The translations under genes and the position numbers were made by a program. From Limnohabitans sp. T6-5 (GTDB taxonomy: Bacteria; Pseudomonadota; Gammaproteobacteria; Burkholderiales; Burkholderiaceae_C), in the NCBI RefSeq assembly GCF_003063315.1, contig NZ_NERV01000001.1:1240001-1304000 (forward strand): 64,000 nucleotides of DNA. Reading direction: 5' to 3'. The notes beneath the pieces were generated by a model. It did not search any database. It was not told the origin of the DNA and was given only the letters and a program-made list of their open reading frames with translations. This document shows positions 39,410 through 50,108 of this stretch, one piece after another (positions within the stretch are counted from its first letter, which is position 1; every line of letters starts with the position of its first letter).

Positions 39410-42157
39410 ATGGCCATCCCATTCCTCACCAAAATTTTCGGCAGTCGCAATGACCGCCTGCTCAAGCAATACCGCAAATTGGTCGAACGCATCAATGCGC
39501 TCGAAACCAGTCTCGAGAGTTTGAGTGATGATGACTTGCGTGCCAAGACCCAAAGTTTCAAAGAACGCGTCGCAGCAGGTGAAACCTTGGACGCCCTGCT
39601 GCCTGAGGCTTTTGCCGTGGTCCGCGAGGGCTCCAAGCGGGTCATGAAGATGCGCCATTTCGACGTTCAGCTGGCGGGTGGCATTGCGCTGCACAACGGC
39701 AAGATCGCTGAAATGCGAACTGGCGAAGGCAAGACACTGACGTCCACACTGCCCGCCTATCTGAATGCGCTGGCTGGAAAAGGCGTGCATGTGGTCACGG
39801 TCAATGATTACCTGGCCAGCCGCGATGCACAGTGGATGGGCAAGCTGTTCAACTTCCTGGGGCTGTCTGTGGGCATCAACTTGCCGCAGATGCAGCGTGA
39901 GGACAAGCAAGGCGCTTACAACGCCGATATCACCTACGGCACCAACAACGAATACGGCTTTGATTACCTGCGCGACAACATGGTCTACGAAGCGCAAGAC
40001 CGTGTTCAACGGCCGCTGAACTTTGCCATCATCGACGAAGTGGACTCGATCCTGATCGATGAAGCTCGCACGCCGCTCATCATCAGTGGTCAAGCCGAAG
40101 ACCACACTGCCACCTACATGGCGATGAAGCAGGTTATTCCGCTTCTCACCCGCCAAGAGGGCGAGGCCGATCCACGCACTGGTGAAGGCATCATCACGCC
40201 CGGTGACTTTACGGTCGATGAAAAGGCGCATCAGATATTCCTGACCGAGCAAGGCCATGAAAAAGCCGAAGCGGTGTTGGCCGAAATGGGCATGATCCCT
40301 GAAGGCGCGAGCCTCTACGACCCCGCCAACATCACGCTGATGCACCACCTGAACGCAGCATTGCGTGCTCAGCATCTGTACCATCGTGACCAGCACTATG
40401 TGGTGCAAGACGGTGAAATCATCATCGTGGACGAGTTCACGGGCCGCCTCATGAGTGGCCGCCGCTGGAGCGATGGCTTGCATCAGGCTGTGGAGGCCAA
40501 AGAGGGTGTGCAAATCCAGGCTGAAAACCAGACGATGGCATCGATCACGTTCCAGAATTATTTCCGTTTGTACAACAAGATTGGCGGCATGACGGGTACG
40601 GCAGATACCGAAGCCTATGAGTTCCAGGAAATATACGGTCTTGAGACGGTGGTGATTCCGCCGCACCGTAAGAGCCAGCGTGAAGACCAGCTTGACCGCG
40701 TCTACAAAACTTCTCAAGAGCGCTACGACGCCGCCATTGCGGACATTCGCGAATGCCATGAGCGCGGGCAGCCCGTGCTGGTGGGTACCACCTCCATTGA
40801 GAACTCGGAGTTGATCTCCGAGATGCTCACGAAGGAGAAACTGGCGCACCAAGTGCTGAACGCCAAGCAGCATGCGCGTGAAGCCGACATCGTGGCGCAA
40901 GCGGGGCGTCCTGGCATGATCACTATCGCCACCAACATGGCTGGTCGTGGCACCGACATTGTGTTGGGCGGCAACATTGAAAAAGACATTCAGGCCTTCG
41001 AAGCCGATGAGTCATTGTCTAAAGAAGAGCTGCAAATGCGCGTAGACGAATTGCGTGAGCAGTGGAAAGTCGTGCACGAGCTGGTCAAGGCCAATGGCGG
41101 TTTGCGCATCATTGCGACAGAGCGCCATGAATCCCGCCGCATTGACAACCAGTTGCGGGGTCGTTCCGGCCGTCAGGGTGACCCCGGCTCATCACGCTTT
41201 TATCTGAGCCTGGATGACCCTCTGATGCGCATTTTTGCGGGTGATCGTGTGCGCGCCATCATGGACCGCTTGAAGATGCCCGAAGGTGAAGCCATTGAAG
41301 CGGGCATTGTCACGCGCAGCATCGAAAGCGCTCAGCGCAAGGTCGAAGGGCGTAACTTCGACATTCGCAAGCAGTTGCTCGAATACGATGATGTGTCCAA
41401 TGACCAGCGTAAGGTGATTTATCAGCAGCGCAATGACATCCTGGATGCCCAGGACATGGAAGGTCAGATTGCCTCGCTGCGTGAAGGATGCTTTACCGAT
41501 CTGGTGCGCCAATATGTGCCCGCTGAATCGGTGGAAGAACAATGGGATCTGGCCAGCCTGGAAAAGGTGCTGGCCGACGAATGGCAGTTGTCCGTGGATT
41601 TGCGTGGCAAGGTGCAGGCATCGAACGCCATCACGGATGAAGACATTCTGGAGACCGTGGTGGCAGCGGCGCATGCCCAATTCCAGGGCAAACTCGATCA
41701 GGTGGGCGCTGCCAATTTCACCCCGTTTGAACGCATGGTGCTGCTGCAAAGCATCGACACGCATTGGCGCGAACACCTCAGTTCACTGGATTACCTGCGC
41801 CAAGGCATTCATTTGCGCGGCTACGCACAAAAGCAGCCCAAGCAAGAGTACAAGCGTGAAGCCTTTGAGTTGTTTGGTCAATTGCTCGACTCAGTCAAAA
41901 ACGAGGTCACGCGCACCTTGATGACGGTGCGCATTTCCTCAGGCGAGGAGATGGAGCAAGCCGCGCATGACATTGAAGAGCGCGCCGAAAACGTCAGCCA
42001 CGTCACCTACACCGCACCCGATGAAAACGGGCAAGCGCAAACAGTGCCCGCAGACTTGGCTGGGATGGCGCCAGAATGGGGCCCTGTGGGCCGCAACGAC
42101 CCTTGCCCCTGTGGCAGCGGCAAAAAATACAAGCAGTGCCACGGCAAACTGGCCTGA
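39410..42157 (+). CDS. secA: Preprotein translocase ATPase SecA
   Basis: The 915-residue motor that drives proteins through SecYEG. The N-terminus [19 protein letters not shown] is diagnostic. Walker A is [11 protein letters not shown] and Walker [14 protein letters not shown]; helicase motif [12 protein letters not shown] lies near residue 585. The C-terminal zinc finger is [13 protein letters not shown]. The start at ATG 39410 agrees with other SecA proteins; an in-frame GTG at 39395 is less likely. Confidence 0.98.
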   Translation: MAIPFLTKIFGSRNDRLLKQYRKLVERINALETSLESLSDDDLRAKTQSFKERVAAGETLDALLPEAFAVVREGSKRVMKMRHFDVQLAGGIALHNGKIAEMRTGEGKTLTSTLPAYLNALAGKGVHVVTVNDYLASRDAQWMGKLFNFLGLSVGINLPQMQREDKQGAYNADITYGTNNEYGFDYLRDNMVYEAQDRVQRPLNFAIIDEVDSILIDEARTPLIISGQAEDHTATYMAMKQVIPLLTRQEGEADPRTGEGIITPGDFTVDEKAHQIFLTEQGHEKAEAVLAEMGMIPEGASLYDPANITLMHHLNAALRAQHLYHRDQHYVVQDGEIIIVDEFTGRLMSGRRWSDGLHQAVEAKEGVQIQAENQTMASITFQNYFRLYNKIGGMTGTADTEAYEFQEIYGLETVVIPPHRKSQREDQLDRVYKTSQERYDAAIADIRECHERGQPVLVGTTSIENSELISEMLTKEKLAHQVLNAKQHAREADIVAQAGRPGMITIATNMAGRGTDIVLGGNIEKDIQAFEADESLSKEELQMRVDELREQWKVVHELVKANGGLRIIATERHESRRIDNQLRGRSGRQGDPGSSRFYLSLDDPLMRIFAGDRVRAIMDRLKMPEGEAIEAGIVTRSIESAQRKVEGRNFDIRKQLLEYDDVSNDQRKVIYQQRNDILDAQDMEGQIASLREGCFTDLVRQYVPAESVEEQWDLASLEKVLADEWQLSVDLRGKVQASNAITDEDILETVVAAAHAQFQGKLDQVGAANFTPFERMVLLQSIDTHWREHLSSLDYLRQGIHLRGYAQKQPKQEYKREAFELFGQLLDSVKNEVTRTLMTVRISSGEEMEQAAHDIEERAENVSHVTYTAPDENGQAQTVPADLAGMAPEWGPVGRNDPCPCGSGKKYKQCHGKLA

Positions 42158-42173
42158 AATGGCATGGCGCATA

Positions 42174-42195
42174 AAAACGGGCCTCGGCCCGTTTT
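42174..42195 (+). terminator. Intrinsic terminator after secA
   Basis: A 9-bp stem AAAACGGGC (42174-42182) with GCCCGTTTT (42187-42195), loop CTCG, ending in TTTT then CTTT. Confidence 0.85.
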
Positions 42196-42271
42196 CTTTA
42201 TGGTGCGCCTTGCTCAATGGCTTGAATGGACTGAATATTTCTGCATTTTTCCTGTTTACTGAAGGATCGAC

Positions 42272-43501
42272 ATGCCCGTGAATTTGCCCCCTCTGGACCC
42301 CGCTCAACTGAGCCCGATTGCCGGTGTTCGCATTGGCATTGCCGAAGCCGGTGTGCGCAAAGCGAATCGCAAGGACTTGACTGTTTTCCTGCTCGATGAT
42401 GGCGCCAGCGTGGCCGGGGTGTTCACCAGCAACCGTTTTTGTGCAGCCCCAGTGCAGGTGTGCCGTGAACACCTGAGCGCGGGCAGTGCGGTGCGAGCGT
42501 TGGTGATCAATACCGGCAATGCCAATGCTGGCACGGGTGCGCCGGGTTTGGCCCATTCACGTCAAACCTGCGAGGCGCTGGCGGCATTGCTGAAGTGCCA
42601 GGCCAGTCAGATCTTGCCGTTTTCTACCGGCGTGATCATGGAGCCCCTGCCTGTGGACCGCATTGTGGCGAGCTTGCCCGCTGCTTTGGCCAACGCGCAG
42701 TCAGCGCATTGGGCACAAGCCGCCGAAGGCATCATGACCACCGACACTCAGCCCAAGGCGGCCAGTGTGCAGGTTCAGGTGGGTGGCAAAACCGTGAGCA
42801 TCACCGGCATCAGCAAAGGCGCGGGCATGATTCGGCCCAATATGGCCACCATGCTGGGATTCGTGGCCACCGATGCCTGCATTGATCCCGCTTTGTTACC
42901 AGCCCTGGTCAAGCACCTGGCCGATGGGTCCTTCAACCGCATCACCATCGATGGCGACACATCGACCAACGATTCGTTCATGCTGATCGCCACGCACCAG
43001 GCGGATCATGACCCCATCACATCACTGGACAGTGTGGAGGGCCAGGCACTGGCAAGCGGGCTGCTGCAAGTGGCCCGACAACTGGCGCATGCCATCGTGC
43101 GCGATGGCGAAGGCGCCACCAAATTCATCACCGTTCAGGTCGACGGTGGCCGCACGGGCGAAGAGTGCCGTCAGGTGGCTTATGCCATTGCCCATTCGCC
43201 CTTGGTGAAAACGGCTTTCTTTGCCAGCGACCCGAATCTGGGCCGCATTCTGGCGGCAGTGGGCTATGCCGGCATCACCGACCTGGACCAGGGACTGATC
43301 GAATTGCATCTGGACGATGTGCATGTGGTCTCGAAAGGCGGACGCCGCGCTGAATACCGTGAAGAAGACGGCCAACGTGTCATGAAGCAAGCTGAAATCA
43401 CGGTGCGTGTGGGTTTGGGGCGTGGCACGGCCAGTGACACGGTGTGGACATGCGATTTGAGCCACGAATATGTCACCATCAACGCGGACTACCGATCATG
43501 A
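42272..43501 (+). CDS. argJ: Bifunctional ornithine acetyltransferase / N-acetylglutamate synthase
   Basis: A 409-residue ArgJ that recycles the acetyl group of N-acetylornithine in arginine synthesis. [14 protein letters not shown] contains the Thr at which the precursor cuts itself into alpha and beta chains and which then acts as nucleophile. GAAGGA precedes the start. Overlaps the next gene by ATGA. Confidence 0.97.
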   Translation: MPVNLPPLDPAQLSPIAGVRIGIAEAGVRKANRKDLTVFLLDDGASVAGVFTSNRFCAAPVQVCREHLSAGSAVRALVINTGNANAGTGAPGLAHSRQTCEALAALLKCQASQILPFSTGVIMEPLPVDRIVASLPAALANAQSAHWAQAAEGIMTTDTQPKAASVQVQVGGKTVSITGISKGAGMIRPNMATMLGFVATDACIDPALLPALVKHLADGSFNRITIDGDTSTNDSFMLIATHQADHDPITSLDSVEGQALASGLLQVARQLAHAIVRDGEGATKFITVQVDGGRTGEECRQVAYAIAHSPLVKTAFFASDPNLGRILAAVGYAGITDLDQGLIELHLDDVHVVSKGGRRAEYREEDGQRVMKQAEITVRVGLGRGTASDTVWTCDLSHEYVTINADYRS

Positions 43502-44382
43502 GCAGCACACTGGAACAACTGCTGGCCCAGGTCAGCCAACTCGTGACCCGGATCGAAGCGGTTTTGCCTCAACCCCTTTCTGAACCCGACTGGACGCAGG
43601 CCATTGCCTGGCGCTACCGCAAACGGTCTTCCGGGCACGGTGTGCTGGAGCCGGTTCGTCATGTCGCGGCCATGACGCTGGATGACCTCAAGGAAATCGA
43701 GGATCAGAAAGAGAAGCTGCAACGCAACACCGAGCAGTTTGTGAACGGGCGTCCCGCCAACAACGTCCTGCTGACCGGAGCCCGTGGCACCGGCAAGTCG
43801 TCGCTCATCAAGGCCTGCCTGAACACCTATGCCCCACAAGGCCTGCGCCTGATTGAGGTGGACAAGGAAGACCTGACGGATCTGCCTGACATCATTGAAG
43901 TGGTGGCTGGTCGGTCCGAGAAATTCATTGTGTATTGCGATGACCTGAGTTTTGAAGACGGTGAGCCGGGTTACAAGGCGCTCAAGTCAATTCTGGACGG
44001 CTCAGTGGCTGCGGCCACGCCCAATGTGCTGGTGTATGCCACCAGCAACCGCCGCCATTTGTTGCCCGAGTACATGCATGAAAACCTGACCTACACCCAC
44101 ACCGATGACGGTGAAGTGCATCCGGGTGAAGTGGTGGAAGAAAAAATCTCGCTGTCGGAGCGTTTTGGCTTGTGGATCAGCTTTTATCCGTTCTCGCAAG
44201 ACGAGTACCTGACCATTGTGGCGCAGTGGCTGGGTGCCCTGGGCGCCACGCCAGCACAGATTGAAGCCGCACGGCCTGATGCCCTGCTCTGGGCGCTGGA
44301 GCGCGGGGGCTCACGCAGTGGTCGCATTGCCTACCAGTTCGCCCGAGACATGATGGGCCGTCAGCCCGGTATTGCGGCATGA
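43498..44382 (+). CDS. DUF815 AAA+ ATPase
   Basis: A 294-residue ATPase of the DUF815 (COG2607) family. Walker A is [15 protein letters not shown], Walker [12 protein letters not shown], and sensor-like [11 protein letters not shown] follows. No cellular role is established. It is tied by ATGA overlaps to argJ and mutT, a common arrangement in betaproteobacteria. Confidence 0.88.
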   Translation: MSSTLEQLLAQVSQLVTRIEAVLPQPLSEPDWTQAIAWRYRKRSSGHGVLEPVRHVAAMTLDDLKEIEDQKEKLQRNTEQFVNGRPANNVLLTGARGTGKSSLIKACLNTYAPQGLRLIEVDKEDLTDLPDIIEVVAGRSEKFIVYCDDLSFEDGEPGYKALKSILDGSVAAATPNVLVYATSNRRHLLPEYMHENLTYTHTDDGEVHPGEVVEEKISLSERFGLWISFYPFSQDEYLTIVAQWLGALGATPAQIEAARPDALLWALERGGSRSGRIAYQFARDMMGRQPGIAA

Positions 44383-44849
44383 CCGATTTGCTGGTCGCGC
44401 ATGGAGATCGTCAGCGCGAAGGCGGCCCGGGCCGTCCGGTCGTGGATGTGGCTGTGGGCGTGCTCTTGCAGGCCGACGGGCAGTTTTTACTGACATCCCG
44501 ACCTGATGGCAAAGTCTATGCCGGGTATTGGGAGTTTCCGGGTGGCAAGCTCGAAGCCGGTGAAACGGTCGAGCAGGCCTTGCGCCGAGAGTTGCAGGAA
44601 GAGTTGGGCATCACCATTGGCGAAGCCGCAGTCTGGAAAACCCAGATGGTGGATTACCCCCATGCCCTGGTTCGACTTCATTTTTGCAAGGTGTGGCAGT
44701 GGCAGGGTGATTTGCAGATGCGTGAAGGCCAGTCACATGCCTGGCAGGCCTTGCCTGTGCAAGTGGTGCCTGTGTTGCCGGGAACGGTTCCGGTATTGAC
44801 CTGGCTGGCCCAAGAGCGCCAGTTTGACCGAGCCACCCACAAGGACTGA
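44379..44849 (+). CDS. mutT: NUDIX hydrolase, MutT-like (8-oxo-dGTP diphosphatase)
   Basis: A 156-residue protein with a full Nudix box (GGKLEAGETVEQALRREL then QEELGI). VGVLLQADGQFLLTSRPDGKVYAGYWEFPGG is too long to be anything but MutT-type in character: it shows the G-x-W-E-F-P-G-G feature of enzymes that clear 8-oxo-dGTP. Substrate choice cannot be fixed by sequence alone. Confidence 0.85.
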   Translation: MTDLLVAHGDRQREGGPGRPVVDVAVGVLLQADGQFLLTSRPDGKVYAGYWEFPGGKLEAGETVEQALRRELQEELGITIGEAAVWKTQMVDYPHALVRLHFCKVWQWQGDLQMREGQSHAWQALPVQVVPVLPGTVPVLTWLAQERQFDRATHKD

Positions 44850-44871
44850 ATGCCCTGCCCGAAGGCATTCA
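44847..44871. terminator. Weak hairpin between mutT and yacG
   Basis: TGAATGCC (44847-44854) pairs with GGCATTCA (44864-44871) around nine bases and covers both stop codons of the converging genes. There is no T run, so termination is uncertain. Confidence 0.4.
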
Positions 44872-45084
44872 CTGCAGCCGGGGGTCTCCAAAACTGTCGT
44901 CTGGCGGTGTGTCGTCCGGTAACTTGAACTCTTCGCTGGCCCAGGCGCCTAAATCCACACCCTTGCAACGGGCGCTGCAAAAGGGACGATAAGGATTGGC
45001 GCTGCTGTAGAGGCTGATGCCACCGCAAGCGGGGCAGCGGACTTTGCGCGGTGTAATTGGGGTGGGCTGATTCAAATCGCTCAT
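44869..45084 (-). CDS. yacG: YacG, zinc-binding DNA gyrase inhibitor family
   Basis: A 71-residue protein with the zinc ligands CPACGG and [12 protein letters not shown], then an acidic C-terminus. E. coli YacG binds GyrB. Start ATG 45084 overlaps the zapD stop, and the order zapD-yacG with coaE nearby is conserved. Confidence 0.92.
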   Translation of the reverse strand: MSDLNQPTPITPRKVRCPACGGISLYSSANPYRPFCSARCKGVDLGAWASEEFKLPDDTPPDDSFGDPRLQ

Positions 45085-45836
45085 GCGCACAAGGACATCT
45101 CAAAAGGCACATCTTCCGAGCAGGACAGCAAATGCCCATCACGCTCTTGCCGCATCATGCGGATCACGACCAGCAAGCGGTTACAGCTGATTTCAGGCGT
45201 GATGCCCATGGACGGATCGATTTTTAGCCGCAGCAATTGGAAGGTCCGGCCTTGGGGCAGCGTCTGTTGCAGCATACCGGAGGGGGCGATCACTTTTTGT
45301 GTGGTGCCTGATTCGCGCAGCATTTTCAGCAGCAGTTGCACGGATTGCGCCAATGGTGCAAAAGGCGCCACCCATTGGTTCAAATCGGCCATGCGCTCTG
45401 AAGCCTCGTGGTGTTGCCAAGCATGGTAAGCGGGCAAGTCAAATTCGCAGGTGCCGCCCGGAATCACGGCGCGGCTGCGCAGTGCCATCAGGAAATCATT
45501 GTCGTGCAGACTTTGGCCGATTTTTCCAGTCAATTGATTGAGCACATCGAAGTATTCATCGAGCTGGCCAATCAGACCATTGAGGGCTTTTTCAGAGATG
45601 GCAGGGTTGCCTCGGTAGCCGTTGTACAGCTGTTTTTGACGCTCCAGGTCCTTCAGCACATCAGACTTGAGCTCTGCGCGCGAAGCCACCTCCATGATTT
45701 CAAACAAGGTGGTCAGGGCAAAGTGATGATCCACCGCTTCAGGGCGGGCCATCAATTGCCCCAGGCGGGTAAAGAGTTGTTGCAGACGCAAATAGGTGCG
45801 GATGCGTTCGTTAAAGGGGTATTCGTACAGTATCAC
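45081..45836 (-). CDS. zapD: Cell division protein ZapD
   Basis: A 251-residue protein that bundles FtsZ filaments at the division site. [19 protein letters not shown] is the standard ZapD opening, so I start it at GTG 45836; GGAAG lies about ten bases upstream. [16 protein letters not shown] and [11 protein letters not shown] close the C-terminal beta domain. Confidence 0.93.
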   Translation of the reverse strand: MILYEYPFNERIRTYLRLQQLFTRLGQLMARPEAVDHHFALTTLFEIMEVASRAELKSDVLKDLERQKQLYNGYRGNPAISEKALNGLIGQLDEYFDVLNQLTGKIGQSLHDNDFLMALRSRAVIPGGTCEFDLPAYHAWQHHEASERMADLNQWVAPFAPLAQSVQLLLKMLRESGTTQKVIAPSGMLQQTLPQGRTFQLLRLKIDPSMGITPEISCNRLLVVIRMMRQERDGHLLSCSEDVPFEMSLCA

Positions 45837-45860
45837 GCGGCATCTTCCAGATGCCGCCAA

Positions 45861-46478
45861 TCATAGCCCGAAGTCAGCGGCCACTTGAGTGATCTGGGCC
45901 TCTAATTCGATCAAGGTCAAAGACTGGTTGAAGATCACCACATCGGCACAGGCCAGGCGTTGCTCTCGGCGGGCTTGCTGGGCGATGATGCGGTCTACCT
46001 CTTCAGCGGGAAGGCCGCTGCGGGCCATGACCCGCTGCCGTTGGGTGTCGGTGTCGCAATCGACCACCAGCACCTGGTTCAACTGGCGGCGCCAGCGTTC
46101 TCCGGACTCCACCAACAGTGGCACATCAAACACCAGACAGCGGCTGCCGTTTTGCAGTGCAGCCTGGACTTGCTCGGTCGTGATGCGACTGACCAGGGGG
46201 TGGATGATGGCCTCGAGTTGGCGTTTGGCGCTGGCGTCCCGAAAAATCCTTTCGCGCATGGCCTGACGATCCATGGCGCCATCCGGCCCGATCATGGCTG
46301 CGCCGAAAGCCCGTCCAATGGGTGCGATCGCCAGGCCACCAGGTGCAGTCACGCTGCGGGAGATGGCGTCGGCGTCCATCACAACGGCACCACGCGCCGC
46401 GAGCATGCCCGCCACGGTGCTCTTGCCGCTGCCGATGCCGCCTGTCAGGCCAAGGCGCCAGATACGTGGATTGTTCAT
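45861..46478 (-). CDS. coaE: Dephospho-CoA kinase
   Basis: A 205-residue kinase for the last step of coenzyme A synthesis. LGLTGGIGSGKSTVAGML is Walker A, DADAISRSVT the substrate site, and FDVPLLVESG and VVDCDTDTQRQRVMAR the core motifs. Start ATG 46478 overlaps the pilD stop by ATGA. Confidence 0.96.
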   Translation of the reverse strand: MNNPRIWRLGLTGGIGSGKSTVAGMLAARGAVVMDADAISRSVTAPGGLAIAPIGRAFGAAMIGPDGAMDRQAMRERIFRDASAKRQLEAIIHPLVSRITTEQVQAALQNGSRCLVFDVPLLVESGERWRRQLNQVLVVDCDTDTQRQRVMARSGLPAEEVDRIIAQQARREQRLACADVVIFNQSLTLIELEAQITQVAADFGL

Positions 46479-47308
46479 GCCATCAAATAAGCAACAGAGG
46501 GCAGGGGGCCAAATACCATCACCCACAAGCCCGCCAAAGTCAAAAAAGGACCAAACGGAATATAGCCGTCTTCGGACAGGCGCTGCGAAGCGCGCATGGC
46601 CAAACCGACCAGGGCGCCGGAGACCGAGGCGATGAGCACCAGCGACACCAGCGCTGGCCAGCCCAACCAAGCCCCAAGGGCGGCCAGCAGTTTGAAGTCC
46701 CCCTGGCCCATGCCCTCTTTGCCCGTGACCAGCTTAAAGAGCCAATACACCGACCACAAAAACAGGTAGCCTGCTGTCGCGCCCCACAAGGCGTCTGTCA
46801 ACGACGTGCCGCTGAGCCCCAGATTGGCGGCCAGCAAACCCGACCAGACCAGGGGTTGGGTGATGGCGTCGGGCAGCAAGGTGGTGTCCGCATCAATGGC
46901 CGCCAGTGCCACCAGTGCTGAAGCAAAGCCCGCCCAGGCACAGGCTTGAAAGCTCAAGCCATGTGTTGCGACGCTCCATGCAAACAGTGCGCTGGTGAAC
47001 AACTCCACCGCCGGGTAGCGCCAGCCAATCGGGGCGTGACACTGACTGCAACGGCCTCGGAGAAAAAGATAGCTGAGGACGGGGATGTTCTCTTTCCACG
47101 ACAAGGCGTGTGTGCAGTGCGGGCAGTGAGAACCGGGAAAGGCAATGTTGTAGCGGCTGCTGGGTTCTGGAGCGTCTTCCGCAGCGAGCTCGGCGTTCCA
47201 CTGGGCTTCCAGCATGCGCGGTAGCCGGTGGATGACCACATTCAAAAAGCTGCCAATCGTCAGGCCCAACAGCGCTGCTAACACCCATCCCAAGTGGTGT
47301 GCGTCCAT
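46475..47308 (-). CDS. pilD: Prepilin peptidase / N-methyltransferase PilD
   Basis: A 277-residue polytopic membrane enzyme that trims and N-methylates type IV prepilins and pseudopilins. CPHCTHALSWKENIPVLSY with a second CSQC pair forms the cytoplasmic zinc site. The aspartyl protease residues are in AIDADTTLLPD and GQGDFKLLAALGAWLG. The GxGD motif is intact. Confidence 0.95.
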   Translation of the reverse strand: MDAHHLGWVLAALLGLTIGSFLNVVIHRLPRMLEAQWNAELAAEDAPEPSSRYNIAFPGSHCPHCTHALSWKENIPVLSYLFLRGRCSQCHAPIGWRYPAVELFTSALFAWSVATHGLSFQACAWAGFASALVALAAIDADTTLLPDAITQPLVWSGLLAANLGLSGTSLTDALWGATAGYLFLWSVYWLFKLVTGKEGMGQGDFKLLAALGAWLGWPALVSLVLIASVSGALVGLAMRASQRLSEDGYIPFGPFLTLAGLWVMVFGPLPSVAYLMA

Positions 47309-47309
47309 G

Positions 47310-48524
47310 TCAGAACACCTGACCCAGGCGAAAAATGGGCAAATACATGGCCACCAGAATGCCGCCGATCAGACCGCCCAGCACCACAATGATGAGGGGC
47401 TCCAGCAAACTCGACAGCCCGTTGACGCGGTCATCCAGTTCCGACTCCATCAGGCCACCGGCCCGCGCTAACAAATTTTCCATGGCCCCTGTCTCTTCTC
47501 CGGTTGCGCACAATTGCACGATCATGGGCTGAAAACGCCCCGTTTGCGCCATCGCCTCACTCAAGCCGCTGCCTTGTGCCACGCGGCGTTGCACTTGAAG
47601 CGTGGCGCGTTCAAAGACCGAATGATCGCATGCCTGCGCCACAGGCCCCAAGGCTTCAGCCAAAGGCACGCCAGCAGCCAGCAAGGCCGAGAGGGTTTGC
47701 GTCCAGCGCGCGACCACGGCACTGCGAATGAGTGAGCCCAGCAGTGGCCAGTGAAGCCACCAACGGTCCAGCCACAGCTTGAACTGTGTGGCCCGTACGG
47801 TGTGACGCTGCCAGAGCCAGCCGCCCAGCAGCAGGCCCGCTGCAACAAAGGGGCCTGAGGCGCTCAGCCCCTGACTCAGTGTCACCACCACTTGCGTGGG
47901 CCATGGCAGGTCCGCCCCAAAAGACTTGAAGACATCCTCAAAAACCGGCACCACAAACACCAGGATCAGCACCAAAACCGCCAAGGCCACCAGCAAAACA
48001 ATGCAGGGGTACATCAAGGCCGACCGCACACGGGAGCGCACGGCTTCATTTTTTTCCAGCGTGCTGGCCAGGCGTTCCATCATGGTGTCCAGAATGCCCG
48101 CAGACTCACCGGCTTGCACCATGCTGATGTACAGCGCAGAAAAGTGTTGTGGATGACGTGCCAGCGCAGCATGCAAGGCCAAGCCGGAGGCCACATCGTT
48201 CTCGATGGTCTGGATCAATTCTTTCAGCAGCACCGAGGGCAAGCTCTGGATGAGCATGTGCAGCGCCTGCATCAGGGGCACGCCCGCACGCAGCAGTGCG
48301 GACAATTGCCGAGTCATTTGTGCCAGATCACGCATGCGCAGCTTGGGTGGGCGGTGCCACCACAAACGGTGCAATTGAACCTGTTCAATGCCTTGCCTGC
48401 GCAACTGGGCGCGTGCCAGATGGGCGTTGACCGCATGCACCTGCCCCTGCAAGGGATGGCCTTGTCGGTCTTGGCCTGTCCAGGCAAAAGTCGGCAGCTG
48501 GCGTGTGGGGGCCGCGCGGTTCAT
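47310..48524 (-). CDS. pilC: Type IV pilus inner-membrane platform protein PilC
   Basis: A 404-residue GspF/PilC protein with two repeated helical domains (SALLRAGVPLMQALHML; ALLAAGVPLAEALGP), each followed by membrane segments. The platform couples PilB to pilin assembly. It overlaps pilB by ATGA and precedes pilD by one base. Confidence 0.93.
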   Translation of the reverse strand: MNRAAPTRQLPTFAWTGQDRQGHPLQGQVHAVNAHLARAQLRRQGIEQVQLHRLWWHRPPKLRMRDLAQMTRQLSALLRAGVPLMQALHMLIQSLPSVLLKELIQTIENDVASGLALHAALARHPQHFSALYISMVQAGESAGILDTMMERLASTLEKNEAVRSRVRSALMYPCIVLLVALAVLVLILVFVVPVFEDVFKSFGADLPWPTQVVVTLSQGLSASGPFVAAGLLLGGWLWQRHTVRATQFKLWLDRWWLHWPLLGSLIRSAVVARWTQTLSALLAAGVPLAEALGPVAQACDHSVFERATLQVQRRVAQGSGLSEAMAQTGRFQPMIVQLCATGEETGAMENLLARAGGLMESELDDRVNGLSSLLEPLIIVVLGGLIGGILVAMYLPIFRLGQVF

Positions 48525-49738
48525 GTGCCGTCCCGTGTGGCGGCCAGCACTTCCTCCAGCGAGGTGATGCCCTGCAAAACCTTGCGCAATCCGGCCTGCC
48601 GCAATGTAGCCACCCCCTCGCGCTGCGCTTGCAAGCTCAATTCCTGGATGCCTGCATCGCGCAACACCAGGTTTTGCATCTCAGCACTGACCGGCATGAC
48701 CTGAAAAATACCCGTGCGCCCTGCAAAACCCTTGTGGCACCGATCGCAACCCGTGGGACCATAGACCTCTACGCACTCGTCGCTCAGCAGGTCTTGCGGC
48801 AAGCCCGCTTTGACCAGCACGGCAGCCGCCAGCCGCAAGCTGTGCTTGCAATGCGGACAAAGGCAGCGCACCAGCCGCTGCGCGGTGATCAAAGTCACGC
48901 TGGCGGCAATGTTGTAAGACGCCGTGCCCATGTTGCGCAAACGCACCAAGGTGCTGGGCGCATCGTTGGTGTGCAGGGTGGACAGCACCAGATGGCCCGT
49001 CTGCGCAGCCTGGATGGCGATGTTGGCCGTTTCCAGATCACGCACTTCGCCCACCATGAGAATGTCCGGGTCTTGCCGCAAAAAAGCCCGCAAGGCCACG
49101 GCAAAGGTCAAACCCGGTTTGTCTTGCACATTGACCTGGTTGATGCCTTGCAGCTGGATTTCGCAAGGGTCTTCGACGGTGGCAATGTTCACCTCGGCCG
49201 TGTTCAGCAGGTTCAAACAGGCATAGAGCGATTGCGTCTTGCCCGAACCCGTAGGGCCGGTGACCAGCACCATGCCGTACGGGTGGCGAATGGCTTGGGT
49301 AAGCCGCTCCAGATCCGCCGTTTCATAGCCCAGACGGTTCAGGTCCAGCTGGGCTTGCGCAGAGTCCAGCACCCGGATCACCAGCTTCTCGCCAAACAGC
49401 GTGGGCAAGGTACTCACGCGCAAGTCCAGATCTCGGCCATCGGGCATGTGCAGCTTCATCCGCCCATCCTGCGGCAAACGCTTTTCAGCAATGTCGAGGC
49501 GAGAGAGCACTTTGATGCGGGAGGACAAACGGTCCTTGAGCACCAGAGGCGGTGTGGCCATTTCGCGCAATTCACCGTCAATGCGCATGCGCACCCGGTA
49601 GTGGTGCTCATACGGCTCAAAGTGCAGATCGGAAGCCTTCACGGTAACGGCTTGTTCCAGCAGTTGCTGCACGTAGTTGACCACCGGCGCATCTTCGATG
49701 GCCCCGATTTTCGATTTGTTGCCCAGACTGTCCTGCAT
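48521..49738 (-). CDS. pilB: Type IV pilus assembly ATPase PilB, short form without N1 domain
   Basis: A 405-residue GspE/PilB ATPase. VKASDLHFEPYEHHYRVRM starts the N2 domain; Walker A is GPTGSGKTQSLY, the Asp box EDPCEIQLQG, Walker B MVGEVRDLETA and the His box STLHTNDAPS. The four-cysteine zinc loop is CPHC ... CDRC. Typical PilB is about 570 residues; the N-terminal MshEN domain, which binds c-di-GMP or PilC-side partners, is missing. AGGAGG sits seven bases before ATG 49738 and no coding remnant is visible upstream, so the short form is real. Confidence 0.9.
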   Translation of the reverse strand: MQDSLGNKSKIGAIEDAPVVNYVQQLLEQAVTVKASDLHFEPYEHHYRVRMRIDGELREMATPPLVLKDRLSSRIKVLSRLDIAEKRLPQDGRMKLHMPDGRDLDLRVSTLPTLFGEKLVIRVLDSAQAQLDLNRLGYETADLERLTQAIRHPYGMVLVTGPTGSGKTQSLYACLNLLNTAEVNIATVEDPCEIQLQGINQVNVQDKPGLTFAVALRAFLRQDPDILMVGEVRDLETANIAIQAAQTGHLVLSTLHTNDAPSTLVRLRNMGTASYNIAASVTLITAQRLVRCLCPHCKHSLRLAAAVLVKAGLPQDLLSDECVEVYGPTGCDRCHKGFAGRTGIFQVMPVSAEMQNLVLRDAGIQELSLQAQREGVATLRQAGLRKVLQGITSLEEVLAATRDGT

Positions 49739-49876
49739 GACGCCTCCTGATGGGTAATGAATACCTCTGTATTCGGATCATGGGGTTTGCAGGCGCGTTT
49801 GTAAATGGACTTTGACGATCAACCAGACAAGAAAAAGCCGCGGACTTTAGATGGGCAGTGGCTTTTGGCAATGATG
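49739..49876. other. Intergenic leader of pilB
   Basis: 138 bases between tRNA-Pro and pilB. It contains the pilB ribosome site (CAGGAGG on the minus strand, about 49743-49749). No promoter I can pick out with confidence and no pilB N-terminal coding remnant. Confidence 0.5.
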
Positions 49877-49953
49877 TGGTCGGGGTGAGAGGATTCGAAC
49901 CTCCGGCCTCTACGTCCCGAACGTAGCGCTCTACCAGGCTAAGCTACACCCCG
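49877..49953 (-). tRNA. tRNA-Pro (anticodon CGG)
   Basis: 77 bases on the minus strand including CCA. The acceptor stem is CGGGGTG/CACCCCG, the anticodon loop TTCGGGA gives CGG, and the T loop is TTCGAAT. Confidence 0.96.
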
Positions 49954-50108
49954 CATTGAAGCGGTGAAAATTCTAGCAAAACGTCTGGCAGCCACTGAGA
50001 CGCTCTCAGGTTTGAAAATTGTGTGGTTTCTATCGAATTTTTAATCTGAACTCATCAATGATTTTTTGATAAAAATGAAAATTCAAACAATCAACGGCGC
50101 ATCAGTTG

